A stretch of DNA of 64,000 nucleotides from Fasciolopsis buskii (taxonomy: Eukaryota > Platyhelminthes > Trematoda > Plagiorchiida > Fasciolidae): NCBI GenBank assembly GCA_008360955.1, contig LUCM01009000.1, positions 103,423 through 167,422 of the forward strand. Reading direction: 5' to 3'. Both the position numbers and the translations under genes were made by a program. Under the pieces are notes generated by a model, which saw only the letters and a program-made list of their open reading frames with translations, did not search any database and was not told the DNA's origin. Positions 48,498 to 62,300 of the stretch are shown piece by piece (positions within the stretch are counted from its first letter, which is position 1; each line of letters begins with the position of its first letter).

Positions 48498-49464
48498 CTG
48501 GGAAGATCTGTGGATACCTGGTCTTTTGAGACTCGAATGAAATTGCGTCAGACAGAGAGCATGGATCTATATCCGATTTTGTTTATTGCAGCTAAAAAAG
48601 ATGCGGATATTTGATGGGACCCCCCATTCCGTCGAATTTATTCTCTCCCGACCAAAGAGAAATGTGATGCTTTGATGTTCGCCCAATCCAATGAATATGA
48701 ATGTGAACTAAACACAGAAATATTAACACAACTGTCAATGGCCCGTTAAGTTTCATTTAAAGGTCAAAATGAATCGGCTGAGGTCGTGACCAGTTCCCCA
48801 ATCTGGTCCAACAATCATTAGCTAATGATTATCGATAGCTGTCTATGCCATCCCATGTGTTATTTCGGTATCAAGTCAAAATTGTTCCGAATCATGTAAG
48901 AATCATCCGGAATTGGGTAAGAACATGTCTCTTCATAAGACTCATCAAGATTGCACATGCTATCAGATTATAGACTAGTGTATAGAAAATCAGAAGAAAA
49001 ACCTTAAAGTACATATAGACAAATGTATCCGCGCTAGGTGGATCACATTTCAGTATTGTGCAAAAGAGACTTCAAAATGTCACCCTAATGCCATTTCCGA
49101 TTAACCTAACCTCGAAATATTTTTGGAAATACCTCGCAGCAATGGTTATCGGGAGCCTCGTCTTGCCTTAATTTATCGCCTCCGTCTGCCGATATTTTCC
49201 ACAAGAACCTCGAGTTTGCAACCATGTAATCCTGCAGGCGATTTTCATGAAACAACCTTCAGCGGGGCATTTTCGAGAAAAAGCAAATCTTCAATGGCCA
49301 TGCGTTGTGCAGGTCATCGAGTATGTCATTTGATTTGGCCCCGCCTAGCGGCGTACCCAAACTTTGAGTTATCGATGATCTTCCAATAAGCAGAGCATTC
49401 CTAGACAGGACACTGAAACTAGTTATTTCATTAGATTGCATATGCATCTTTGTTTAACATCCCT

Positions 49465-49698
49465 TTAGGCCAACATTCGCAACAACTTTTGGACTTCAAT
49501 ACTCGGCTGTCCTGTTTGACAATGACTGTGATCTAAAAATGCCAGCCGACATGCGTAATTTGAACACTGTGAAAGGCTCGCTGGTGAGCTGCGTGATAGA
49601 ATGGATGACCGGCCATTTGTAGGCCTAGACCAAAGGTCGTAGATACTTGGCACCCTGTTTGAAGGTAGAACCTTCAAGGACTCATTCTGCTCCCGTGT
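49465..49698 (-). CDS. Possible terminal exon, 49.5 kb
   Basis: After the acceptor AATTCCGTTTGCTTAG a Ser-rich open frame (RTREQNESLKVLPSNRVPSI and on, ending IEVQKLLRMLA) runs to TAA at 49465. The whole interval 49.1-49.8 kb is richer in G+C than its surroundings and is open in several frames on both strands. A plus-strand exon candidate with good splice sites overlaps just below it (about 49240-49318). Only one orientation can be right, and I cannot decide. Confidence 0.2.
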   Translation of the reverse strand, partial: TREQNESLKVLPSNRVPSIYDLWSRPTNGRSSILSRSSPASLSQCSNYACRLAFLDHSHCQTGQPSIEVQKLLRMLA

Positions 49699-51044
49699 CC
49701 TACTAAGCAAACGGAATTCAGTTAGATTCCCAACAGGGGCTACCGTCACATTATTCCACATTATAGTGCAAAAGTAAAACGGACATTGTGTTTTAAACGT
49801 CACGAAAATTCCTTATTTCTGTTCCGTTAAAATTTTGGAGTTGAATTTAAATTTTCAAATCATTTTTAGGTTTTGTTTTTTTGAATTGAATCGAAATAAT
49901 TTACGAGATGGTTCATACTCCAGCTGGATTCGGAATGCAAACAGGTTAGCTGATGGCTTTGAAGCTCAATTTAACTGGAACCTGGAAACGAACGAAAACT
50001 ACTAACCAGGCTCGTATCAAACAACAACAGGGGATCATTAGCGCAAATTTGATGCGCAATCACTACCGCAGCATGGCAGACGGTACCGATGGAACAAATT
50101 CGTACCGTCAGTGACAACAGAATGCAGGAACCCAGGACACGGATTTGGGAAATAAACTAGCCATTTCGACTGAGATATGAAATGTTAAATTGGTCAGAGC
50201 TCAAGAAAGGTTTATTTAATTATAGTTTACCGGTTGCAATCCGAAGTAACATGTCTACCCGACGGATGACCGAATCAAAATGCAGCATGTAGGGATCGAC
50301 AAGTTTGGTGCACAGCAATACTGGATCGGGAACGCCGTGGCTATTTTGTTGTGACAGGTGCTGAGAATTTGCCGCTTATTGAATAGAATTGTGTCAATTT
50401 TAATGACATGTGAAATCAAAATTAGGTTTCTCTAAAACGACGCGTTCGCCCCGATTTATATCGGTTGTTTTTGACAGATGTGAATTTCTTCAGTGAAGAA
50501 AAGTGAACACAAAGTAGCTCGATCAATATATCTTAGAGCAATTAATATTTGTCAGGCATTTACGTGCAGTTTCGCCCCAACTTTCAAGCGGCTCAAATGT
50601 GTCATTTAGGACCAAGCAAATTGAGAAATATATCTAACATTTCTGCAAGTCATATATTTGCAAACCAAATGATTTGAGAATCTGACTGCCGAAGACGGGT
50701 GATCATCTGAGAACAATTGTTGCTACAAAGCGATTTTTAGAATGAACAGATGGTAAGTATTGTTTTGTCACATATATTCTAAACATGTCCTTTCAGTGCG
50801 AGTCTATTGGTCTCCTGGTAATCATTTTTGCTACGACCGTGATATAGTCAATGTCGGCAGGAAACTATTCACCAAATACGAACTGCTTTTGTTCCAACAG
50901 GCACATAGCTGTAGAATGTAAATTGTCACCTACATTTTTTAAATATATTGTTTGCGGAACGTGCGACAAGGTTGTATGGAGGCATAAAAACCACGAAATA
51001 TATCCACAAGTGAATATTTTTCCCAAGCTAGATTCCTACTTCCA

Positions 51045-51068
51045 GTGTGTGTGTGTGTGTGTGTGTGT
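51045..51068 (+). repeat. GT dinucleotide microsatellite
   Basis: Twelve GT units; the open frames crossing it on both strands are repeat artefacts. Confidence 0.95.
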
Positions 51069-54000
51069 ATGCACGGGTGACTGTCATCACTTGGACCGCC
51101 CATCGAAGACACTGTTTGACGATTTATTGTGCTAACAAAATTCAGGGTGGTCCGAGGTCCAATGGTAATAAAACAGGACATATCGGAATGACAAGGACAC
51201 TGAAACCGTGCACTGGGCGTCATGTTCCTTCCTAAAAAAACCCAGTTGAAAATGTACATTAGAAATAAAGGCCTAAGACAACGACGTGTTTTTATTTGTG
51301 TTATTTCGGATGCCGATATTTCATTGCTATTCCTTCTTCTCCTCTCATATTTTCATAACATGATGGATGATTGTTTATCGCGCGACAAACATGGTCGTTT
51401 TTTGCGAGCTAGGAAAGATGGCTGTGCTTGTGACCTGTTTCTGTTGCAGTTCGTTATTGGACAGACCGGTAACTCAAACTGCAACATCTGGACGGTAATT
51501 CAACAGGTGAATCTGTTTGCAAATCACTGTAAGTTAGCCATAGTTGTAACATGCTCAAACCCACAATCGTCCGAGAAAGGTGACAGTAACTGCAAACGTT
51601 TTTTCTCTGCGGTTTATGATACCATACAGGAAATTATAACTGGCGATCAGTTGTCAGTTTCGTCCCCAAACAGCATATCTTTCGGCTTCATATCCTCATC
51701 AAATCCATGGAGTCCGATTAATACTACTAGTTAGATCCGCATGTGTACACAACCAAATTTGAACTTCGCTAGTTAACTTCATTCAAGCTGGAACTCACGC
51801 ATGAAGTCACGGTCCAGCCGGGTCTAGTGAACAGAAATCGAAGAAGTTCGGCTTATCGGACTTTTATTTCTCAGCTGCCAATCGGACTATAGCAATCATA
51901 CACAAATCTTAGGTCACTTGGTCAGCCCTTGATTTGAGAAGCACCAGACGCCCTTTTTGCTTTCATCAGAATCGACCAGTTATGCATACTCACACACACA
52001 CGCACAGGGTTTGGAATGATGACTTTCAGCCACAATGCATGTGGGTTGCCACTACTCCGTCCATCTCCCTTCCGAGCTGATAAGACCTTACTTTGTTTAC
52101 ATAACTGAGATTGAGCAAGGCAAGGCCGGCAAGCCCATTTGATTTTGGCTTTATCGGAGTAATTAGGAACTACTGTCAGTTGAGAATTATCTGTTTTAAA
52201 TTTTAAGGTCAGCATCAGTCGTTGAAAGCATATGAAATCTTGTATAATAAATGGCTATAATTCCCTTTTTGACCGTACGATATTACACGGGATTTCGAGA
52301 AAGAATAATATGGTCAGTTACTAGTTTCAAACTGGAAAGGTTTACCTATGATGATAAGATTCAAAACGACTCCATTTGTGTTTGAACGTGACCGTCCGAC
52401 CAACACGGATCAAACGCGGAATTAGTTACTAACAGAGTGAATCCGATTGCTCCGTCCTTATTACGCAACCAGGATTTGTGCAAAAAAGTGTATTTTGCGT
52501 TTCGCACCGATCCGAATACGGATCATGTATCATTGGAAGTATGACGGAAGAAGAAAACACAAGAAGGAAGAAAGAAAGTAAGAAAAAATGTGAGTATTTC
52601 TTCAAACTTAGTAGTTCTTTCATTCCTCATCTCCAGGTCATAGGCTTACCTTCGGGATCCGTGAGTCCTCTGTGGGCTTCACACTGCCCGTTTGCCCAAA
52701 CCCAAGTCTAGCGCTGACTCAATGGATCCTAACCCCACCTTCTGGTCGAACGATCTTACCCATACGGCGGTAGATTGACCTGAGAGTCACTTAACCCACT
52801 GAGATCTGTTTGCGTAACCTGCTTGCAAAATGAACAGATCTATGAAACGCCAAAGTGATAAAAACAGATGTGTAGTAACTACGACGTGCTGTTCCATATC
52901 TGGGGTATTAACGTCCAATCAGTATATAGCCAGTCAACGAGGAAAAATAGACAGTACCTTTTGAGCTAATCGAAACTCCATGGAAAATATGACTGACAAA
53001 AATGGACAGTAACCCCATGGACAGAATTAAAACTACAACAAACTATCGACGGGAAATAAATATTTCAGTCCACATTACTACAAAACATGTAACTGACTCC
53101 AAAATGAACACGTCAACTGTTTTCTAAGCACATGTCTTTATTGTTATTAGTCCCTTTTTATTTGAGGATGATGTGAATAAAAGTGGACATTCTGACAAGG
53201 CAATGCACCTGTGGGTACGTCACATTTTTTTCCAGTCGTGGCTGATATTTTATGGCTGAAATAGCCCACTAACAAACCCTATTTTTACACAATAGCGGAC
53301 CGATGAAGTACACAGCCATGTATATAGCAAGTTTTTACTATTACGTTTAAATCTCCCACCAAATGGGTTCCGACTGGGCAACAATCCAACACACTTTTAC
53401 TCGAATGTCCAAATTGCCATTTGTTGATTCGTTCGAAATAATGTTCGCTCCGATAGAAGCTTTATGTTCAGTCGTGGGATGAATTGAAACACAGCTTAAT
53501 TTCTCCTGGGATTTCGATATTCCTTCCGAACGTTATTGTCCATCTGGTTCATCAAAATGCACAAATCACGTGAATCAAATCAAGAAGAAAAAAGAAATAA
53601 CTATTGAAAGATTATTTATTCAACCATTCAATCTGACAGGTTTCTTTGTTTTGGAAATATAAATGGAATTCCTGATTGATTTGATTATATCGAGTCTTCG
53701 CAATTGGGGAATTGTTTTCAGTTATATACTGAGTAATTGCAGTTTGCTGTATGAACATTGTTGCATCTGCGCTTTTTACAGTCTATCAGAGTTGACTGCC
53801 CCATTGATATTCTTGTTTTGAAGAAATTAATTAACCCAACGGGATCAGACTCAACCGACCCACAACCGGTTGACTGCTTCTTTCGGATTTTCTAGTAATT
53901 TTTGTTTCTCACGCATGCTTCGTCGTGGATACAAACTTGCCTGAATTTTGCAAAGTATTTTTCGTCTCTGAATGAATAAAGTTGTCCAGGTACAAACTAA

Positions 54001-55859
54001 CTTTAATCGGCAATTCTCATCTAGTTTACGGCACACCTTATCAACTCAGTGGTGACCGCATTTCGGCGAAATGGCGGAACACCTCACCGTTTAAAAACCG
54101 TCTGGAATAACTTCAGTAGGCGGATTTGTCAACCATTGCTATTACTCACTCTGTCAATGATGACATCGCTTGTTTTCTTGTATCCGATCCGGAATGGCCG
54201 TAGAGGTCGATCTTTCCCTCGGTCTTTGTTCCGTTGTGCACTCACAGACTGCAAGATGGTGTCGACTTCCCACAGATTTATTACACTCATAATATTGTGA
54301 TTAGAACAACTCGAACCAGCTCTTTATCTTCCGTCATTCGATGATATCTTTCATGTAATCTACCATACGTTGTATCTAAGTGCAATGACAGTCCCGCTTT
54401 ACTTGCAAGAAGAATGTGTTTATCATCCACGGTTTGCAGTGCAACTGTTTTTTGGATTAACCGTATCGCAAGATATTCTCGACTTCAGAACACATTCATA
54501 ATACATGCCAGTCGATAAGGAGCGCAATTCTCAGAGTTCTCAGGTGAGTTCATCGTAGATTCAGCTTTAAGTTTCTAAAGATTAGCACATCTTTTTTCAC
54601 CTCAACGCCAATCTTCTGAGCTTCCAATAAAATCTTTGCTGTTTATCTTAGGTCTAGCAAATTAATGTCAATATCTACTAATATATACCCGGATCATTTC
54701 ACAGTAATTTATAATTGATGGATATTTCACTTCGTGCAACAGGCTTTGTTCTGATGATTTGCCAGACTCAACTCATCACCCGGTTAGTGTTCTTATCTAG
54801 TGCAATACAGTTTGACAGAGCGTCTGTAATCTGTGCTCGATGAAATGTGATCATTATATACTTTTCCATTACTCACTATGATGTGCATTGACAGGAACTT
54901 CATTTTCCAAACAAGAATACTCTTTGATAAATAGACCCATGGGCGAACTGTGTGCTGAAACTGTTGACGCGAAACGCAACTTAAAGGACAGCGAAATGGA
55001 TACGGCATAACTACGGCCTATATGGACTCAGCATGTGAATATACCACAAGGCGGCTGAACCCGAATTCAACGAGATGACATTCTGTTCAAGAATTGCTCC
55101 ATGTCACCTAACTTAAAGGTCGCACTAGTCGTGATGAGTGTCGAACGGGGGTCAAAATTAGAAGGCAAAATTCGCCAACGAAGAAAGCTAAAATAATAAT
55201 TTGATTTGCCTTATTTAGTTAACTTCCCTTCAGTAACAGATTGCCATTGCTCGAAGTCTATAAATCCACAAACGAACTGGCAGGAACATACGTGACACTT
55301 GACTGCCATTTCGTGTTTGTTTCTCCAATGAAAAAAATCGCTATCAACTAATGATTTTTGTTAGTACTGTAGAAAATGGTTGGTATCCTACAGAACCAGG
55401 CCATCGTAACCAGTTTGGTTGACACATTTCGACAAACACAGATTTAATCAATTTGTGAAAAAAACGTTGCCCACTACATTTGTTAAAATGTGCTTACCAA
55501 ACTTCTAACCAACCAGGCCGGTGAATTTTAATTGGTTGATGCTGGCTGACGCATCGGGTTATCATACTTTGGAGGTCAAATGACCAATTACAATTTTTCT
55601 TCTGTCACCCAGTTTCCCCGCTTGATGGCCATCAGCTGTTGGTGAATGCTTTAATGGAAGCAATGTACTTCTTCATATTATACAGAAAAGAGAATTCGAA
55701 TACGAAGGACAGAATAGAATCATATCAAATAATTGTTTCATTGATTTTAAGCAGTACACTAGCTGCTGAGTAAATATTCTCATAGACGATAGCCCTGTTA
55801 AAACGATCGGTGATCAAATCAATTACGTTATATCAAAGCCCCACCGACCGCGGACGACT

Positions 55860-55985
55860 AAACCGGATAGTCTAGTGGTTATGATTTTTCGACCACAGTC
55901 GCATATTTTCCATTCATTTTAGGCTCTACGGATACGCACTTCCAGGACTGTTGAGCGGCTGGAAACTCCGGTAATGTGCTTCCAT
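55860..55985 (+). repeat. Possible SINE-B-related tRNA-like remnant
   Basis: GGATAGTCTAGTGGTTATG resembles the tRNA-like module of the SINE-B copies (GGATAGTCTAATAGCCAGG) and the A box of tRNA(Glu/Asp). No convincing B box or body follows, so this is only a weak call. Confidence 0.25.
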
Positions 55986-58303
55986 GGACTAATCTGTGAG
56001 TTAGGTATTGTTGTAATTTGGTGAAGGATATCACAGTCGAATGTTTCATCGGCCCACCTTTTTCTGGATTCCTTGTTTAACGCCCAGTTTCGGTAACTGA
56101 TGGCAGCCTAGTTGGACCTTGTAGCCAAATTGCCGCAAAGGGAAAAAGTTTGCATATTGACTGACAATGCCCACATGGAGATTTACAACTCCGCAAATAT
56201 TGTACAGTGGTTTTGTAAGGTTGACTTAGATATTCGAATTCAGCAGCCACACCCATGAAAGAATTCTTTCATCCTAATTAGTTTCTGTCAAAATCTTTTA
56301 GAATATATAGAAATGCTTTCAACTGCTGCAACTTTTAGTACCCTTCTCAACGAATCCACTTGCAGAATTTATCAAGATGACTAGGTCTGAGCAAGAGGAA
56401 TAAAGACCGAACTGAAAATGTGCTTATCATAGACTTGATATGAATGACTTCCTGTTTATTACCCAATTTTCTTCAAAATAGCTACCTTGGTCTTCTTCCT
56501 TTGATAGGTGTTTCTTTGTTCAACTTTGGTCCAGAAAACCTACCTGCATGCAAAAACCAAAAAGACGCTGTTCCTATTAATTGGAATACCACAGGTTAAC
56601 CAGATTATGATTACAATTTCTAGTGATAAAGACGAAAAGTTATAATCGACCGGATCCCGTTTGTATGCGAATGATTCTTGAGGCCATATTCAGTCTAGTG
56701 CTTTACGTCAATCTCTAACGACTTGCACAGCAATGACTAGAGTGTCTACCTCAGGTAAATTTTCAAGGTACGGTGGCGCACGGGAATAGGAAGGGGTTAC
56801 GGACATTTACAAAACCAAATGGTTAATGTTTTTTTCATGATAAGTCCGCCACTTTTAAGATCACGTGAAATCAGAACAAGATCACAAAAATACTTTGAAA
56901 GCAGAAATGCTAATCTAAATCAAACGAGAAGACAGATTTATCCAACCTGCTTGCAATTGATGTTTTCTTTTTTTAGTCACAGGGGGAGACTAATGATTAG
57001 TTTGTATAAAATTCTCATTAAGCTAACGAAAGTGAGTCGATCACTTCAAATGGCAGCGGAAGTTGACGTGCGACAAACGCACCATCGGGGAGGACGGCCA
57101 ATTATTTTGCCAATTTGTTATTTCTAGGATACCTCTCAACTGGGCAAATTATCTGTTGTTAGGATTGGTGCACGGTTAATGGTGAACCAAGATGAGCGCA
57201 TAAAAAAGCGTTTCATCTCGTATTGCTTTTTGTCTGGGCAGGAGAAAACATGAACAATTCAGTTGGTGATTCACACACGCAGGCGCCGAGCAAAGAGAAA
57301 GCTCGTTGCTCATGATGAAGGTTAGATTCCACGACTTCAGCGAAATTATGCTTACCAGGAATATCACAACTCTCAGAATCGAATTCCCAAGTGTTTTAAG
57401 ACATGATTTATTGGACATCAGGAAATTCCTTAATTCACTTCTCGTGAACGCTTCTTGTAGTTGTCATTTCATAACTCCGTGCTCGAGTTTAAGATGCGTA
57501 ATGATATTCCAAGGCAAAAATTCCACGTAAACCGAATTGCGGTCACACCAGTCAACCGTACACAAAATAACATCAGAGTCGATCTAGTGAATCCAGTGCA
57601 AAGCATGAATTACAAGGAACATAACCAACGGCTGTTGGTGTATAAAGACACGGTTTTCACTATCTTCAGTGATAATTGTTTGAGAATAATTTTCATTTTC
57701 CTTGGATTATTTATCTAGGGTCTTTCACTGCAACCAAAAACGGAAATTCGGTGGAACTTTAAGTAAGGTCCCTCCGTCAGTAGAAGGAAATCGCGCATAA
57801 AACTATTCTAAACACTGCAGAACCAAACTCCAGTAATGGCAGATGCAAGACGGAGCAAGAAACAAAGATGTCTGTTTTGGGGTGCAATTGTATGAGAAAC
57901 ATAAGGATGTTCATTTTGGACAGGAAACTTCCGAAATTCTTCATTAAAACATTGAGGCTGCCTGGCTCAAGGCTCGACAGTATCTACCCCATAATGATAA
58001 CACACGTTGTGACTGGAATGGTAGATTGTGACTTTTGATTAACCCTTCAAAAGGCATTGCAAAAGTTCAAGCACCCTAAACTTTCGCAGGGTAAATTCCA
58101 CCTTCGAATTGCCCATACGACAACCTAGAAGCTAATTCACAACAACTGACACATAATGTCAAATTATTTGACACAGATGAAGGCATTTGTTGAAGACAAA
58201 CGTGTTCTGTCTGATTTTCGTTTTCATTTAGAATAATGCAAGAGCGATGCAAGCGATTTTTGCTAAAGCGTATTGACCATACTGACAGAAACTGACGGTT
58301 ATC

Positions 58304-58444
58304 ATGCTGTATGATTTGCATTTGTTCTGGACAACTTTAATCTCCTTGTGCGTACTTTTATTGAATTGTGGCAACTGCATTGCAAATTGGCAGTCCAAAA
58401 GCCAATGTTTTTCTTCCCAGGAACTACTTCGATCCGGACAACTG
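58304..58444 (+). CDS. Candidate small secreted protein, exon 1 (signal peptide)
   Basis: 141 nt from ATG to a consensus donor (CAACTG then GTGAGT), phase 0, 47 codons. The first 25 residues form a typical signal peptide: MLYDLHLF, a hydrophobic core TTLISLCVLLL, then NCGNC and a likely cleavage site before IANWQSKSQCF. The exon joins in phase to 59221-59330. The predicted product is about 90 residues and exported, with three Cys near the start of the mature part or cleavage region. Flukes encode many small secreted proteins with short exons, which makes this plausible, but I recognise no homologue. It could also be a chance ORF. Confidence 0.35.
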
Positions 58445-59220
58445 GTGAGTACCAACCTATGCAACCATTGTTTGCCATTTTGGGCATGTCTGTCGCTCAA
58501 TCAAATAAGAATTCGTCCATGCTTGCAGATACGGACACAGGGCCGAAATGTCGATTGAAAATGTCGGTTTTTGTGTCTTGTATATGGGAAGGTGAATGGA
58601 ATTTTCGATCGGGTTACCAGTAACCAAACCCATTTTAAGCGGTCTTTCAAATGGACGCTTCAAGCTGTCATTCTGAAACTGGAGGAAAAAGCTTTGACAG
58701 ACCGAGTGTGGACAGGCGATCTTCGAACATCTCCCATAAATTTATTTGTACTCGATTTAGTGATAACAGTGTCAAGCTCACCAAAACACCAGTTGTTTTT
58801 GTATCGGGAACACAACAGAAACAGCACGCGTATTTGAACATAGTGGAAATGTTGACATACATACTTCAATCACCGAATGTGTTCGCTGTTCTTGACATGT
58901 TTTGGCTGATCGTATTGTGCTTCGGGTCTGTTTTCGACTTCTTGCTGACTGATATCTAACCAACTCAAACACGAAGAAGCACCAAAAAGGAAAGTGATTA
59001 GGTTTCGCAAATACTCAAGTTTTGCCAACAACTGTGGAATTATTTAGTTTACTATGACTGGTGTTTTTCAATCAGTAATGAGAAGTAGATGGGCGGCACA
59101 TCAGTTCCAGAAACCAAGGTGATTCGTTTAGCACGCTTTTCATGAGATGGGACAGTTCCCGTTACAAGACCACCGTTAAACAAGCTATTCGATGCTTGAA
59201 TGTCTGCCATATTCCCGCAG

Positions 59221-59330
59221 GAGTTTCATCACTTAGTGTACCCGCATCGTCCTGTGGCTAAACTTACGGCGCAATTTTGGAATAATTTTTGGCCGAAGGC
59301 TCTTAGCCAGCAGACAATTCTCCAACAACA
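59221..59330 (+). CDS. Candidate small secreted protein, exon 2
   Basis: 110 nt, in phase 0 and out phase 2. The acceptor is strong (CTGCCATATTCCCGCAG), and the donor GTAAAA starts a 43-nt intron that ends in GCTTTTTATTTCAG. It reads EFHHLVYPHRPVAKLTAQFW, then NNFWPKALSQQTILQQ. The other two frames stop early. If the 43-nt intron is not removed, the frame ends one codon later at TAA, so the protein is nearly the same either way. Confidence 0.35.
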
Positions 59331-59373
59331 GTAAAAAGCAAAATCAGTTTTGTAATCATGCTTTTTATTTCAG

Positions 59374-59395
59374 ACCCACCTTCACAAGCCGGTGA
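59374..59395 (+). CDS. Candidate small secreted protein, exon 3 with stop
   Basis: After the 43-nt intron (59331-59373) the frame adds PTFTSR and ends at TGA (59393-59395). A GTGAAA site at 59391 offers an alternative donor that would make this an 18-nt micro-exon. No AATAAA was seen close downstream. Confidence 0.25.
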
Positions 59396-62300
59396 AAATA
59401 GTTGTTAGTTCTTCCATTGCCAAGGAATATTCAGCGACCGCATGATTGTGGGTGATAACTGATTAAACATTCGCTGGGATATAGACATCTCAAGCTGTTT
59501 GTGGCTCGTCCAATGAATCATGCGTTCTGCCTCTTCTGAACTTGGTGGATGACAACTTTTTGTGCAACGTTGATGACCCGTTTGCCAGAAAACTCCCCGG
59601 AACCCCTAGGAGCAAAATGTACCGGAGTGTTTTAAAATTAGTTTTCGGTCAAAGTCGAAATCATTTGTTCTTATGGTGACATTACCAAAGTGAACACCAC
59701 CCCGATACACTCACAGGTTGATATTCACTCTTTCTATACATATCTGTCCTCTACATTTAAGACAGCAAGAAAACATTCTTCCGCGGACTGGCATGTAAAG
59801 TTGCCTGCAATAGCACAGTGAGATGCTGATCTCCTCTGATTTACTTTCTGTTCCTCGACTCTTAAAAGTTTGTTATTAGCGTTAGTGTTCTAAATGTCAG
59901 CAATACTGCAAATGTCACGAAACGATTTCGTCTACCAGTTTTTACATCTATTGTGCGAAAAAAAGCCAAGAAGCCTGTCATTACACCACTACAGTCACAC
60001 AAAGCCACCTTCCAACGACCCTCTTCCCATTCACTAACAGTTTTCGTAGTTGTGTCTTCGATGCAGATGCATCATTTGTCTTGCTAATCAGCAAATCCTC
60101 ATGTGATGAATTACAACCAGTTGAATGTGCTTAACTTGACCATTCCTCCGCTTCCGACGCTTGCGCCAGACCTCATCTGGTAGACAAATTCGAGTCATTT
60201 GGACGCCTATAATCAGTTGCCCGCATGGATAGTTGACCATCCATGGAAATGATAGAACGCTTCGTGATAGACAAGTCTTTCTCCAAACGCCTAGTACTCT
60301 GGGGTGCCGTTCTCTTGTTCTCAATCAACATTACTAATATTAATGGAAGATCACTAGCACAGGTCACAATGTAGACAGATGAAGTTTGCTGTGACATTTT
60401 GTCTCTGGTCATAACGACTGGAATATATTTGTAAGAAATTTCCCCAACAATCAATTCTTTTCCATCGATTCTGATCTCGAGTGTTTCTGGAACACTTTTA
60501 CCTCATCTCGCTAATCACCTGCTATGCAAAGCTTAACCGTTAATAATGGATTCCTTTACAGAAATAGTTTGGAGTTTGCGTAATCAAACGACTCTGTTGG
60601 TCCTTACATATTCGGTTGTGAAACAGCCAATTATGCAGGCCGTCTTTTCTTAGTCGTAGTCTCCGACAATTTTGAACTACACAAACTGTCATTGTCGAAC
60701 AATTTCACCATTTTGGTTTTCTACCTATTCTCTGCTGTCCTCCATAGTTAACCCGTAGCCTTCCAAAACAAAACTTCAAGAATCTACCTCGTGGTTTCCT
60801 GAAAATCAATGGAGTTTCGTTTATATCTATCCGTAGGTTTTCTGCTAGAATAATCTGGGACGACTCATATTCGCTCAAATCTTGCAGGTCACTCTACCCC
60901 CCTCACCTGAAATCAAGATTCCATTTTATTTTCATTCTCACGCATTAAATTCGGGGAAAACATTGCTATTTTATGCCCAGTAAGCCAGCTGACACCGCAA
61001 CGAAGGACATATAAACACCAATTTTGATGTTCACTGTTGCTGCTCTCGAAAGTTCGTTTTTTTGAATTGCCCATAGTTATAAACTTTCATATCTTTGTTT
61101 TCACTTCAAGTTTGTCATCGAGCGACCGTTTTTTGTCTGACGTGAAAGCTTTGGCTGATCACAAGTTATTCGTAAACGAAAGTCCAAGCAATCGGACATC
61201 TGGCTTAATTTTATATCGGATGATTGCTGGTTGAAATTAATCTCATTAATTTAGCCCGTAATGAATAATTTTGTCAGCCAATTTACTAAAACTTATTACT
61301 ATATAGGTTAGCTTCTATATGACAACTGTTCTGGGTCGACACTCACCAAGAAAGCCCACTGATTATGAGCACGTTGGAATCTTGCAATTGGCAAGCTGTG
61401 TCGAGGTAGTCAGAACACAATGACTGTATCAAGCGAGCTGAAGATTTAGTCAGTAGTTATACAAATAAATTTAACTGAACCTCCATATGCTGGGTTGTAA
61501 GGAATTATTTCATTAAACAGTTCAAACTTGGGCATACACGGAACGTCTCAGTTTCCAACCGACTGCACTTCCCAGTGGATGAAGGAATTCGTTATCCAGT
61601 TTGTCGCTGCCAAGATTTTGTTCCTCTCTTATTCCACCCCGAGAAAACATTTCTGCACAGTTTCTAAAACTCGGGCAGGATACAAGTGAAACACCAAATT
61701 TTCATTCCATCGCATTTTGTCCTTCCTTATAATGGCTGGCAAAACTAATCTGGGATCAGGTGATGTATGCGGCACATCCTCCGGGAAATACGAACGGTTT
61801 ATTTCTCTCCAAACCAATCATTTGATTTCTCAGATTGCTGAACAAAACACGATTTTTCGTAGAACAAAAAATTCGTTTTGTTTTATTCCTTTTTGCTCTT
61901 ATCTGGTTCATGACCCAAAAATCCAGTAATGAAAATTTGGTTTTTTGGTGGCCAATTTCGGGGTGAGATTTACCTCGCCCCATTTGAACCCAGTGGGCAA
62001 GTATCATGGATGATTGGTGATCTGCATTGACCATAGATTTGTTGTTAATCAAAAGAGTTGCGAAGTTCCCGTGTATCCCAAAAAGAGCACCTGTTTCCAC
62101 TCGAATGAACAGCCATCCTTTGTAGGGTGGTCAAAGTGACTTTGGATTGATCCGATCCGAGGACATTTGCGATTTATTTTCGCCTTCCTCTTAACATGCA
62201 TGACTAAAAACTTGATGCCGATCAAAGAACTCAATCGGTTAGCTTAAATCAATCAGCTTTCGTGATAGACCATGGGATAATTAGCTGATTTTGTTCCTAC

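Larger units (their letters stand above)
49699..58303. other. Non-coding stretch with no supported gene
   Basis: Includes the GT dinucleotide tract at 51045-51068, a short CA-rich patch near 51990 and the possible SINE remnant at 55.9 kb. The longest open frame of the window, 170 codons at 51222-51734 on the plus strand, has one hydrophobic stretch but no homology. About one ORF of that length is expected by chance in 64 kb. No other structure seen. Confidence 0.35.

Noticed and set aside
51222..51734. Longest ORF, 170 codons
   Set aside because: About one ORF of this length is expected by chance in 64 kb over six frames; no homology or signal peptide.
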